Positions 55,779 to 64,000 of a DNA stretch of 64,000 nt are shown one piece after another. The notes below the pieces were generated by a model. That model worked only from the letters and a program-made list of their open reading frames with translations, was not told where the DNA came from and searched no databases. Positions within the stretch are counted from its first letter, which is position 1; every line of letters starts with the position of its first letter. The translations under genes and the position numbers were made by a program. Origin of the DNA: Ferruginibacter sp. (lineage in GTDB: Bacteria > Bacteroidota > Bacteroidia > Chitinophagales > Chitinophagaceae); NCBI GenBank assembly GCA_016786725.1, contig JAEUVU010000007.1, forward strand, positions 124,001-188,000, read 5' to 3'.

Positions 55779-57689
55779 ATGTGCGGCATTTCGGGCTTTA
55801 TAGATTATAAGAAGAATACCAGTAATGAAATGCTGGAAAAGATGAACCGCATTATGGCGCATCGTGGCCCGGATGGAGAAGGATATGGTTTTTATGAAAC
55901 CGACGATGCTAAAGTAGGGCTAGGCCACCGCAGGTTAAGTATTATTGATCTTACTGCCGGCGGAAGCCAGCCAAAGGCTTTTGATAACCTGCACATCACT
56001 TTCAATGGCGAAATTTATAACTACGCAGAGATAAAAAAAGAACTGGAAGAAAAAGGTCACCAGTTTAACAGCCACAGCGATACCGAAGTTATTTTACATG
56101 CTTACAAAGAGTGGGGCAGTGCGGCTTTGCAGAAATTCATCGGCATGTTTGCCTTTGCCATTTATGATGAAGCGGCACAAAAAATATTTGCCTGCAGAGA
56201 CAGGGCAGGTGTAAAACCGTTCTTCTATTATTATAAAGACGGCTTGTTTTTGTTTGGGTCAGAATTGAAAGTGCTGATGACGCACCCGGCTTTTGAAAAG
56301 CAGATCAACAATGATGCTGTTGCGGCTTTTTTACAATTTGGGTACGTGCCAACACCACATTGCATCTTCAACAATGCTTATAAATTAAAACCCGGCCACT
56401 TCTTAAACTTCGATATAAAAAAGCAGGAGTTTAAAGAAGAGCAATACTGGAACGTGTATGATGCTTATAACAAACCAATCCTTGATATTAGTTTACCGGA
56501 AGCTATTGAAGAAACAGAAAAATTATTAACCAGCGCTTTTCAATACCGCATGGTAAGCGATGTGCCGGTTGGAGTGTTCCTTAGCGGCGGTTACGACAGC
56601 AGCTGTGTTACCGCCATCCTGCAAAAGAACAATACCGAAAAAATAAAAACATTCACCATTGGTGTGCCTGATGCCGGTATGAATGAAGCGCCTTTTGCAA
56701 AAGAGATCGCCGCTCATCTGGGTACCGATCATACCGAATATTATTGCACCGAAAAAGAAGCGCTGGATATTGTGCCGCAGCTTCCTTTCTTTTACGACGA
56801 ACCTTTTGCCGACAGCAGCGCCATACCAACCACCCTGGTGAGCCGCATTGCAAGGGAAAAAGTAACCGTGGCTTTATCTGCCGATGCAGGCGATGAAATT
56901 TTTGCCGGTTACAACCGCTACGATTTTATGGCAAAATACGGCAGCTCTATCCAAAAAATTCCTGGCGTATTGCGAAAAAGCGCTGCTAAGGTGATGGAAC
57001 TGATTCCTGCAGATAAAATTCCCGTCTTCAATAAAAAATATCTTTTTCACAGCCGCTACGAAAAAGTAAAATCACTTTTAAAAGAACCATCTGCCCGTAA
57101 CGTGTTGATGAGCATGACGCAGCAGATGAACTCAAAAGACCTTACGGAATTGTTTAAGGACAGCATCAAGCAAATGCCTTCTTACTTTGATAGTAAAGAT
57201 CTGAAACCAGATAATTATTCGGTGCTTTCCTACATGATGGCAGTAGATTATCAAACCTATTTATTGGATGATATTCTGCAAAAAGTTGACAGGGCCGGCA
57301 TGAGTGTAAGCCTGGAAGGCCGTGAGCCATTTTTAGACCAACGTATCATTGAATGGGCGGCTCAGCTACCGTTAGAATACAAATACAACATGGGAAATAA
57401 AAAATTCATCGTTAAGCAGATCGTTCACAAATACATTCCTGAAAAGATGATGGACAGGCCTAAAATGGGCTTTGGAATTCCCATTGCAGCCTGGCTGCAA
57501 AACGAACTAAAACCTTTTGTTGACCGGTACTTTGACGAACAGTTCATAGAGAAACAAAATATTTTCAACAATACCATAATACAACGTATCAAAAACTCGT
57601 TTTATCACGGCAAGATTGAGCGGGCTGAGAAAGTGTGGTATATTTTGATGTTTCAGATGTGGTACGATAAGTGGATGAACAATAATTAA
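55779..57689 (+). CDS. asnB: Asparagine synthase (glutamine-hydrolysing)
   Basis: A 636-residue protein with the N-terminal nucleophile C2 (MCGISGF), a glutaminase domain (RGPDGEG, FNGEIYNY), and an AMP-forming synthetase domain with SGGYDSS from S269 and ALSADAGDEIFAGYNRY. Length and motifs are complete. AsnB homologues occur often in glycan loci, where they may amidate uronic acids rather than make asparagine; that role here is an inference. Confidence 0.9.
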   Translation: MCGISGFIDYKKNTSNEMLEKMNRIMAHRGPDGEGYGFYETDDAKVGLGHRRLSIIDLTAGGSQPKAFDNLHITFNGEIYNYAEIKKELEEKGHQFNSHSDTEVILHAYKEWGSAALQKFIGMFAFAIYDEAAQKIFACRDRAGVKPFFYYYKDGLFLFGSELKVLMTHPAFEKQINNDAVAAFLQFGYVPTPHCIFNNAYKLKPGHFLNFDIKKQEFKEEQYWNVYDAYNKPILDISLPEAIEETEKLLTSAFQYRMVSDVPVGVFLSGGYDSSCVTAILQKNNTEKIKTFTIGVPDAGMNEAPFAKEIAAHLGTDHTEYYCTEKEALDIVPQLPFFYDEPFADSSAIPTTLVSRIAREKVTVALSADAGDEIFAGYNRYDFMAKYGSSIQKIPGVLRKSAAKVMELIPADKIPVFNKKYLFHSRYEKVKSLLKEPSARNVLMSMTQQMNSKDLTELFKDSIKQMPSYFDSKDLKPDNYSVLSYMMAVDYQTYLLDDILQKVDRAGMSVSLEGREPFLDQRIIEWAAQLPLEYKYNMGNKKFIVKQIVHKYIPEKMMDRPKMGFGIPIAAWLQNELKPFVDRYFDEQFIEKQNIFNNTIIQRIKNSFYHGKIERAEKVWYILMFQMWYDKWMNNN

Positions 57690-57741
57690 GTACAGATTAC
57701 GTTTAAGAATACCAACAATCCCCTCCCTCCAAAAACTGCTG

Positions 57742-57759
57742 TGCCGATAGTTATCGGCA
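57742..57759. repeat. Small perfect palindrome before wzm
   Basis: TGCCGATA (57742-57749) and TATCGGCA (57752-57759) are separated by two bases. It lies between asnB and wzm. No T tract follows. Confidence 0.4.
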
Positions 57760-57795
57760 TAAATAAGGCTTATATTTAACCTTACAAACCCCCTA

Positions 57796-58617
57796 ATGAC
57801 GGAATACGAAATAAAAGCGAAGAATAAATTCTCGTTTGGCCTTGATGAATTGATCCAATACCGGGAACTGTTTTATTTTTTTACCTGGCGTGATGTTAAG
57901 GTGAAATATAAACAGGCTGCTCTTGGCATCCTATGGGCCATACTTCAGCCATTGATCATGATGCTGATGTTCACCCTCATTTTCAGCAAAGCACTTAATG
58001 TTAGCAGCGACGGAATTCCCTACCCGGTTTTTGCTATCAGCGGTTTACTGATCTGGAACATCTTCAGCAATGGTTTGATGAACAGCGCCAACAGTATGGT
58101 GAACAATGCCAACATCATCAAAAAAATATATTTTCCAAGATTGATCATCCCTATGAGCGCCATCCTTACGGCGCTGGTTGATTTTTTATTTGCATTGAGT
58201 ATCTATGTTGGTATCCTCATTTATTATCACCAGGGAGTTGATGTTGCAAAAATCTTTATCTACCTGCCATTAAGTATTTTGTTAACTGTCATCACAACTT
58301 TTGGCTTAGGTACTTTTTTAGCAGCATTTAATGTTAAGTACAGGGATTTTCAATATCTGCTTCCCTTCATGATACAATTCTTATTATTTGCAAACCCGGT
58401 TTTGTATTCTGCAAAAGCATTTACAAACCCGGTTATTAATACCATCATGAAGGCGAACCCTATCGCTTCTGCCATACAGCTTTGCCGCAGTGTGTTTACC
58501 GGGCAGGAAGTTGACTGGCAGGGCGTGGCAATCGGCAGCAGCGTTGCAATCGTGTTGTTCTTTATTGGTATCTATACTTTCAGAAAAACAGAATCTTACT
58601 TCGCCGACTTAGCATAA
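57796..58617 (+). CDS. wzm: ABC-2 type polysaccharide export permease (Wzm)
   Basis: A 273-residue protein with six membrane helices and the ABC-2 permease pattern: FFTWRDVKVKYKQAALGILWAILQPLIMMLMFTLIFS and YRDFQYLLPFMIQFLLFANPVLYS. Wzm forms the membrane channel that exports complete O-polysaccharide chains linked to undecaprenyl. The ATPase Wzt follows after 3 bases. Confidence 0.92.
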   Translation: MTEYEIKAKNKFSFGLDELIQYRELFYFFTWRDVKVKYKQAALGILWAILQPLIMMLMFTLIFSKALNVSSDGIPYPVFAISGLLIWNIFSNGLMNSANSMVNNANIIKKIYFPRLIIPMSAILTALVDFLFALSIYVGILIYYHQGVDVAKIFIYLPLSILLTVITTFGLGTFLAAFNVKYRDFQYLLPFMIQFLLFANPVLYSAKAFTNPVINTIMKANPIASAIQLCRSVFTGQEVDWQGVAIGSSVAIVLFFIGIYTFRKTESYFADLA

Positions 58618-58620
58618 ATT

Positions 58621-59817
58621 ATGAAGCCAATATTAGAAGTACAGCATTTAACCAAGGAGTTTAAGATTGGTGCAAAACAGGAGCGGTACCTGTCGCTGAG
58701 GGATGCGTTGACAAGTCCTTTCAGAAAAAAAACTGATGAAGGCCCATCAAATACTTTCCGTGCATTAGATGATGTAAACTTCCGGGTGATGCCTGGCGAA
58801 AGTATTGGTATCATTGGCAGAAACGGCGCTGGCAAAAGCACGTTGCTTAAAATATTAAGTAAGATCACACCTCCGTCATCTGGTAAAATTGTTTGTCGTG
58901 GCCGTGTGGCCAGTTTGCTGGAAGTAGGAACAGGTTTTCATCCTGAACTGAGCGGTCGTGAAAATGTGTATATGAACGGTAGCATCCTTGGTATGCGCAA
59001 ATTTGAGATTAATAAGCACTTTGATTCAATTGTAGATTTCAGCGGCGTGGAAAAATTCTTAGATACTCCTTTAAAAAGATATAGCAGCGGTATGCAGTTG
59101 CGTCTGGCTTTTGCAGTAGCAGCTTTTCTGGAGCCTGAAATTCTGGTGATTGATGAAGTGCTGGCTGTTGGTGATGCAGAGTTTCAAAAAAAGTGTTTGA
59201 ACAAAATGAAAGACGTGAGTATGAACGAAGGCCGTACGGTTTTGTTTGTAAGCCACGATATGAATGCGATAAAAAGCCTTTCTAAAAGAGCCATACTGCT
59301 TGATGGAGGCAAAGTGGCAAAGGATGATACGGTTGGCGAAGTGATACCGCTTTATTTGAGCAAGGTAAAACTTACCAATAGCTGGGATCGTGCGGCATCA
59401 TCGGAACAACCACATTTTACCAACGTAAGTATTTCCATAAAAAATGAACAGCCAAATTTAAAATTGCAGGTTACATTTACTGTAAAGGCAGATGCAAAGA
59501 TGAACAAAGCGTTTGTTGCATTCAACATCTCCAGTAATACCGGCACTATGATTGGACAAGCCATTCCAAACCTGGAGCCATTTATTGATACTTCTTTTTC
59601 CGAACAGACTTTTACAACGGAAATCGAAATAACAGGCTTTGTACCCGGCACTTATTTACTGGGTGCATGGATAGGTCCGCATTATTCAGAAACATACGAC
59701 TGGCAAAAAGATATTGTAGGATTTACGATAGTTGAAAGCCCGCAGGCCGGGAGGGTTTTTCCTCATGCGGTTGAGCAGGGAAATATTGTTCCGTTTTCAA
59801 AAATGATAAACAACTGA
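58621..59817 (+). CDS. wzt: Polysaccharide export ATP-binding protein with carbohydrate-binding C-domain (Wzt)
   Basis: A 398-residue protein. Walker A GRNGAGKST is at 66-74, the signature YSSGMQ at 154-159, and Walker B ILVIDE ends at E179. Residues about 255-398 form the Wzt C-terminal beta-sandwich (QVTFTVKADAKMNKAFVAFNI). In characterised systems this domain recognises the modified non-reducing end of the finished chain. The stop codon shares one base with the start of the next methyltransferase gene (TGATG). Confidence 0.92.
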   Translation: MKPILEVQHLTKEFKIGAKQERYLSLRDALTSPFRKKTDEGPSNTFRALDDVNFRVMPGESIGIIGRNGAGKSTLLKILSKITPPSSGKIVCRGRVASLLEVGTGFHPELSGRENVYMNGSILGMRKFEINKHFDSIVDFSGVEKFLDTPLKRYSSGMQLRLAFAVAAFLEPEILVIDEVLAVGDAEFQKKCLNKMKDVSMNEGRTVLFVSHDMNAIKSLSKRAILLDGGKVAKDDTVGEVIPLYLSKVKLTNSWDRAASSEQPHFTNVSISIKNEQPNLKLQVTFTVKADAKMNKAFVAFNISSNTGTMIGQAIPNLEPFIDTSFSEQTFTTEIEITGFVPGTYLLGAWIGPHYSETYDWQKDIVGFTIVESPQAGRVFPHAVEQGNIVPFSKMINN

Positions 59818-60503
59818 TGATGATTGAAACAGCAAAAAAATACCTGAAAGAAATACAAACAGATAAATTTTATACTCCTATCCATAAAAAATACCTGCAG
59901 TTTACCATGGTAAAACGCAGGGATTATATTGATTGCTTAAAGCTGGTTTCTCGGTTTAAACACATCAACGGCAGCATCATTGAATGTGGAGTGTGGCGTG
60001 GCGGCATGATTGCAGGCATTGCAGATGTGATGGGCAATGCAAGAAATTATTATCTCTTTGATAGTTTTGAAGGGTTGCCTGATGCAAAAGAAATTGACGG
60101 CCAAACGGCCATTGCCTGGCAGGCAGATAAAACTTCGGCTGGTTATTACGATAATTGTAAAGCAGAAATGGAATGGGCACAAAAAGCCATAGGATTGGCC
60201 GGCGTTACAAACAAAACAAGTTTTATAAAAGGCTGGTTTGATGATACGGTGCCGCAGTTTAAGGCCGATGAACCAATAGCTGTATTGCGGCTTGACGGAG
60301 ACTGGTACGATTCTACCATGGTTTGTCTTGATCACCTGTTTCCAAAGGTTGCAGAAGGTGGTCTGATCATCCTGGATGATTATTACGCATGGGATGGCTG
60401 CTCCAAAGCGCTTCACGATTATTTATCTAAACACAAACGCCCTGAACGGATAGTGCAGGCTTATTCATCAGGCTGTTATTTAATAAAAAAACATGACCCC
60501 TAA
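59817..60503 (+). CDS. TylF/MycF-family O-methyltransferase
   Basis: A 228-residue protein with the TylF signature: SIIECGVWRGGMIAGIAD, YLFDSFEGLPD, and LRLDGDWYDSTMVCLDHLFPKVAEGGLIILDDYYAW, which includes the metal-binding acidic residues. These enzymes methylate sugar hydroxyls in glycans or antibiotics. The gene starts on the wzt stop codon and overlaps the next methyltransferase by 11 bases. Confidence 0.88.
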   Translation: MMIETAKKYLKEIQTDKFYTPIHKKYLQFTMVKRRDYIDCLKLVSRFKHINGSIIECGVWRGGMIAGIADVMGNARNYYLFDSFEGLPDAKEIDGQTAIAWQADKTSAGYYDNCKAEMEWAQKAIGLAGVTNKTSFIKGWFDDTVPQFKADEPIAVLRLDGDWYDSTMVCLDHLFPKVAEGGLIILDDYYAWDGCSKALHDYLSKHKRPERIVQAYSSGCYLIKKHDP

Positions 60504-61233
60504 ATCTTACGAGGATAATTTCTTTGGTTTTCATTCAGATGATTCTTTCAATTCTGCAAAAGAAGTTATACCTGTTATTTTACAATTTATAAAACCTGCC
60601 TCGGTTATTGATATTGGATGCGGTGCCGGTAACTGGTTGTACAACTGGAAAGAGTTGGGCGTAACAGATCTATTAGGAGTTGATGGAAGTTATGTGAAAG
60701 CTGAGGACCTGATTATTGATAAAAATAATTTTACGCCAGCCGATCTTGACAAAGGATTTAGTGCTGATCGAAAATTTGACCTGGTAACATCTCTTGAAGT
60801 TGCTGAGCACATCAAGCCAGAGAATGCGGATAAATTTATTGATTCGCTTTGTAAACTGGGCGATGTGATCGTTTTTTCCGCTGCCATTCCCGGCCAGGAC
60901 GGAACCTTGCATTATAATGAGCAATATCCTGATTACTGGATTGGAAAATTCGCAAAGCACCATTTTAAACCCTACGATTGCCTGAGAGAACTTATCTGGA
61001 ACAACGAAAAGGTTTCGCCCTGGTACAGGCAGAATGTTTTGTTTTTTGTGAACGATAGTGTAAAAGACAAGCACCCATTGATCACCAGTAACACCAGGCA
61101 AATACTTCCGCTTGTTCATCCAGGCATATACAGCGCAAGGGTAAGGGATGCTGCATACCATAAAAGAATATTGAAAAATCCTTACACTGCTATGCGTTTT
61201 TTTGCAAGTAATTTTTTAAAAAAGAAAAAATAA
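60493..61233 (+). CDS. SAM-dependent methyltransferase
   Basis: A 246-residue class I methyltransferase with SVIDIGCGAGNWLYNWKELG, LLGVDGSYVKAEDL, and FDLVTSLEVAEHIKPENADKFI. The C-terminal half includes HFKPYDCLRELIWNNEKVSPWYRQN. It overlaps the TylF-like gene by 11 bases and precedes another methyltransferase by 7 bases. Confidence 0.85.
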   Translation: MTPKSYEDNFFGFHSDDSFNSAKEVIPVILQFIKPASVIDIGCGAGNWLYNWKELGVTDLLGVDGSYVKAEDLIIDKNNFTPADLDKGFSADRKFDLVTSLEVAEHIKPENADKFIDSLCKLGDVIVFSAAIPGQDGTLHYNEQYPDYWIGKFAKHHFKPYDCLRELIWNNEKVSPWYRQNVLFFVNDSVKDKHPLITSNTRQILPLVHPGIYSARVRDAAYHKRILKNPYTAMRFFASNFLKKKK

Positions 61234-61240
61234 AGAGGAT

Positions 61241-61963
61241 ATGAGGATTGAAAACGGTTCGAGGTTTGAGGATTATAAAAAAATCACGAAATCTGATTTT
61301 AATTACCTGGTTTATGCGCCATTGATCCGTGATCTTGAAACTTCTATAAAACAATACGCCAAAGGAAAAGTAATTGATATTGGCTGCGGCAATAAACCTT
61401 ACGAACAAATATTTCAGCAAATCACAACAGAATATGTTGGTTGCGATATTGCACAATCCGACAAGCAAAAAGTTGATGTATTATGCCCGGCAAATAATAT
61501 TCCCTTGCCTGATAATTCTTTCGACACCGCTTTCTCTACACAAACAATTGAACATGTAGAAGATCACCAGGGCCTGGTTAACGAGGCATTCAGGTTGCTG
61601 AAACCCGGTGGCTATTTTATTGTATCAGGCCCTTTGTACTGGCACCTGCACGAAGAGCCGTATGATTTTTTCCGTTTTACCAGGTATGGGTTTAAATATG
61701 TTTTGGAAAAAGCGGGATTTGAAATGGTGGAAACAAAAGCAAATGGTGGCACCTGGTCTGTTACCGGTCAAACTATTATTCATTCGTTCAGGTATAGCAA
61801 AAGCAAAAATCTTTTAATAAGGCTCAACAGGGCTTTGTTTTTCAGGCTACGCATGTATTGGATCGTAAATGCTTTTTTTTCGTGGCTCGATAAAAAAGAT
61901 CACAATCCTGTTAATACCATGAACTATGTTGTAATTGGCAGAAAGCCATTAAACAATCAATAA
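61241..61963 (+). CDS. SAM-dependent methyltransferase
   Basis: A 240-residue class I methyltransferase with VIDIGCGNKPYEQIF, YVGCDIAQSDKQ, and FDTAFSTQTIEHVEDHQGLVNEAFRLLKPGGYFIVSGP. The motif order is that of the Methyltransf_11 group. It is the third methyltransferase in a row after wzt; the next gene starts 2 bases after its stop. Confidence 0.85.
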   Translation: MRIENGSRFEDYKKITKSDFNYLVYAPLIRDLETSIKQYAKGKVIDIGCGNKPYEQIFQQITTEYVGCDIAQSDKQKVDVLCPANNIPLPDNSFDTAFSTQTIEHVEDHQGLVNEAFRLLKPGGYFIVSGPLYWHLHEEPYDFFRFTRYGFKYVLEKAGFEMVETKANGGTWSVTGQTIIHSFRYSKSKNLLIRLNRALFFRLRMYWIVNAFFSWLDKKDHNPVNTMNYVVIGRKPLNNQ

Positions 61964-61965
61964 AA

Positions 61966-62799
61966 ATGAATCCAAGAGTATCCATAATTATTCCTTGTTA
62001 CAATCACGGCCAGTACATTCGTGAGGCGCTTGACAGCGTGGAAAAGGTTTCTGATAAAAGTTTGTACGAAGTCATCATTGTGAATGATGGGTCAAAAGAT
62101 GCATACACTATTGAGATGATGGATAAGCTTGCTGCTGAAGGTTATCATGTAGTTAACCAGGTGAACCAGGGTCTTGGTAAAACACGCAACAATGGTATTA
62201 AAATAGCCAAAGGAGATTATATTTTACCATTGGATGCTGACAACCGTATAAGGCCGGAATATATTTATAAGAGCATTGAAATTTTAGATGCTCATCCTGA
62301 GATAGCAATGGTTTATGGCGATGCACAGTTCTTTGGTGATAAAGATAAAAGACATGTCGTGGGAGAATTTAACTTACAAAACATGATGATAGAAAACCAG
62401 ATAGATGCCTGTGCCGTTTACCGCAAATCGGCCTGGGAAGTTGTTGGTGGGTATGATGAAAAAATGCCTATCATGGGTTATGAAGATTGGGATATGTGGA
62501 TGAACATGACTTTTAAGAATTACAAATTTCATTATATACCCGAGATATTGTTTGACTACCGTGTGTTGGGTAATTCTATGCTTCGTTCTATAAGCATCAC
62601 CAACAAAAAAAAATTATACAGGTACATGGATGAAAAGTACAAGAGTTACCTGAACATGGATATCATGAACCAGGAACTGATGAAATTGTGCAAGCGAAAT
62701 AAAAAAGTAGCGTTGAAACTTGTTTTTGCAGTTTACTTTCCGGGGCTGCTGAAATTTTTGGTAAAGAGAAATATCATTAAAGACCCCGATATTTTTTAA
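61966..62799 (+). CDS. GT2-family glycosyltransferase
   Basis: A 277-residue GT-A enzyme. RVSIIIPCYNHGQYIREALDS and IIVNDGSKD bind the nucleotide. The metal-binding D-A-D lies at 90-92 (LPLDADNRI), and GYEDWDMWMN holds the catalytic-base ED motif. No membrane helices are obvious apart from a hydrophobic C-terminal patch. Presumably it builds the chain exported by Wzm/Wzt. Confidence 0.9.
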   Translation: MNPRVSIIIPCYNHGQYIREALDSVEKVSDKSLYEVIIVNDGSKDAYTIEMMDKLAAEGYHVVNQVNQGLGKTRNNGIKIAKGDYILPLDADNRIRPEYIYKSIEILDAHPEIAMVYGDAQFFGDKDKRHVVGEFNLQNMMIENQIDACAVYRKSAWEVVGGYDEKMPIMGYEDWDMWMNMTFKNYKFHYIPEILFDYRVLGNSMLRSISITNKKKLYRYMDEKYKSYLNMDIMNQELMKLCKRNKKVALKLVFAVYFPGLLKFLVKRNIIKDPDIF

Positions 62800-62820
62800 T
62801 AGCTATAAAATAAATTTTAC

Positions 62821-62895
62821 TTGCCACGAATTACACTAATGAACACGAATAATAAATTCAACACCATTCGTGAAAATTCGTGTAATTAGTGGCAA
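62821..62895. repeat. CGTGTAAT-type inverted repeat
   Basis: The left arm (62821-62850), opening TTGCCACGAATTACAC, is matched by a right arm (62866-62895) ending in its reverse complement, GTGTAATTAGTGGCAA. About 25 of 30 positions pair. It is the same sequence family as the arms at 25331-25511 and 54591-54619. It occupies the gap between two glycosyltransferase genes. Confidence 0.6.
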
Positions 62896-62948
62896 AAAAC
62901 TACAAAGTAGTTTGTAAATGCTGTTTTAAAAAGCAACAGCAACAAAAA

Positions 62949-64000
62949 ATGAAAATTACCATTTGCGCTTTTGATGCCCCCAATAATTTAGATGGTCCTA
63001 CCACCTGGATGAAGCGCCTGTTGCCGTATTTAAAAGAACATGGTATTGAAACCCGGATCATTTTCCTGGCTGCAAATTCAAAAGACCTTCCTGCCTATAA
63101 ATTTTTTGCTGATGAAGGTTTTGAATGCAAACTCATTTACTGGGAATTATTCAATGATGAAAAGATACAGGCGATTTTAAATGATGTAAAACAATTTCCT
63201 CCCGATATCTTTATTGCCAATTATTTTGCTATTCCTTTAACTGCAGCCAAATGGATCAAAAAGGCAGGCATACCAACGGTGATGGTTTTGCATAATGATA
63301 ACCAGTATCATTACGACCTGGTAAAAAAGTTTGCGGCAAACAATGATGAAAGCGATGTGTCTTCGGTGGTAGCGGTATCAAACTTAATTGAAGAGATCAG
63401 CAAACAGACGGCGCCGCTTCATAACAACATTAGGTACATTCCTTATGGTGCGCCGGTGCCTTCAGAAGTGGCTAATCTTTCAAAAGATGGAGTATTGAAC
63501 GTTGTATATGCCGGTCGCATTGATGAAAGGCAAAAAAGAATTTCGGAAGTAACCCAGGCTTTTTGCAAAGCAGCAAAGGAAGTGACAGGCACCAATTATA
63601 CAATCTATGGTGATGGCCCTGCGGTGCCTGCTGTTCAAGATATTTTAAATACTGAAGGAAAAGGCCTGCCCATTCAATTCAAAGGCAAATTAAAATCAAC
63701 TGAAGTACAGGATCATTTATTGCAAAACCAGGTTTTTGTATTGCTGTCAGATTTTGAAGGGTTGCCTATCACTTTAATTGAAGCAATGGCCTGCGGACTT
63801 GTACCCATTTGCACATATATGCGTAGCGGAATATCTGATCTGGTTACAGATGGTGAAGAAGGTTTTTTAGTTGAAAACAGGAAAGAGCGTTTTGTTGCAG
63901 CTATAAAAAAAATAAAAGAAGACCCTGCTTTGTGGAAGAATATGTCGAAAGCGGGAAGGCAAAAAATAGAAGCCTCTTATTCTATTGAAGCCAGCAGTAA
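62949..64000 (+). CDS. GT4-family glycosyltransferase (cut by window end)
   Basis: ATG 62949 opens a frame that remains open to the edge, giving about 350 residues. It begins KITICAFDAPNNLDGPTTWMKRLLPYLKEHG. The donor site is VFVLLSDFEGLPITLIEAMACGLVPICTYMRSG, and VVYAGRIDERQKRISEV marks the start of the C-terminal domain, so it is a retaining GT4 enzyme missing only a short C-terminus here. Confidence 0.85.
   Translation, partial: MKITICAFDAPNNLDGPTTWMKRLLPYLKEHGIETRIIFLAANSKDLPAYKFFADEGFECKLIYWELFNDEKIQAILNDVKQFPPDIFIANYFAIPLTAAKWIKKAGIPTVMVLHNDNQYHYDLVKKFAANNDESDVSSVVAVSNLIEEISKQTAPLHNNIRYIPYGAPVPSEVANLSKDGVLNVVYAGRIDERQKRISEVTQAFCKAAKEVTGTNYTIYGDGPAVPAVQDILNTEGKGLPIQFKGKLKSTEVQDHLLQNQVFVLLSDFEGLPITLIEAMACGLVPICTYMRSGISDLVTDGEEGFLVENRKERFVAAIKKIKEDPALWKNMSKAGRQKIEASYSIEASS

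Noticed and set aside
57742..57759. Intrinsic terminator between asnB and wzm
   Set aside because: The palindrome is perfect but lacks a T tract, so I list it only as a palindrome.

Overview
The window is chromosomal DNA from a Bacteroidota bacterium, most likely of the Chitinophagaceae type. Support for this is moderate AT-richness, TAnnTTTG-type -7 promoter elements, few strong Shine-Dalgarno sequences, and Bacteroidota-typical families: a GLPGLI protein, an outer-membrane beta-barrel protein with a carboxypeptidase-regulatory plug, a LytTR response regulator, and a four-helix-bundle S23/IVS protein. I see no tRNA, rRNA or CRISPR array.

Region 1 (1-16.8 kb) is mixed housekeeping and signalling: a PAS/LuxR-type regulator, a TPR histidine kinase overlapping a LytTR response regulator, a CsgG-family secreted protein, a lipoprotein, a periplasmic thioredoxin next to a YyaL-type protein, an OmpR/HK pair, and a convergent GLPGLI / outer-membrane beta-barrel pair separated by twin terminators and a structured repeat.

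Region 2 (16.9-25.3 kb) is accessory in character. It holds a Fic protein with a duplicated palindrome over its ribosome-binding site, a HipA-like kinase overlapping a DUF3037 gene, a ParE-type toxin-antitoxin pair running into a membrane acyltransferase, an OafA-type acyltransferase and an ABC-F ATPase.

Region 3 (25.5-64 kb, continuing past the end) is a large surface-polysaccharide locus. Its first part has a MurJ-like flippase, RfbA/RfbB and relatives of Pseudomonas WbpB/WbpD/WbpE, followed by WbpG/HisH2/HisF2. Together these suggest an amidinated 2,3-diamino sugar. A Wzx flippase, a VioA-like aminotransferase with a PglD-like acetyltransferase (dTDP-Qui4NAc route), and several glycosyltransferases follow. 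A minus-strand block carries a methyltransferase, a formyltransferase, a polysaccharide deacetylase and a Wzy-like polymerase. The last part is a second export module: asparagine-synthase-like protein, Wzm/Wzt ABC transporter, three methyltransferases and more glycosyltransferases. Wzx/Wzy and Wzm/Wzt routes are therefore both present.

The most unusual structure lies between 29.0 and 32.9 kb. Four intergenic gaps carry palindromes built from about four 9-nt units of the form GTTTAGnnn per arm. In the rfbB-rfbA gap the two arms are separated by a complete S23/IVS four-helix-bundle gene, whereas the other palindromes are empty. This looks like a small repeat-bounded element in occupied and empty states.
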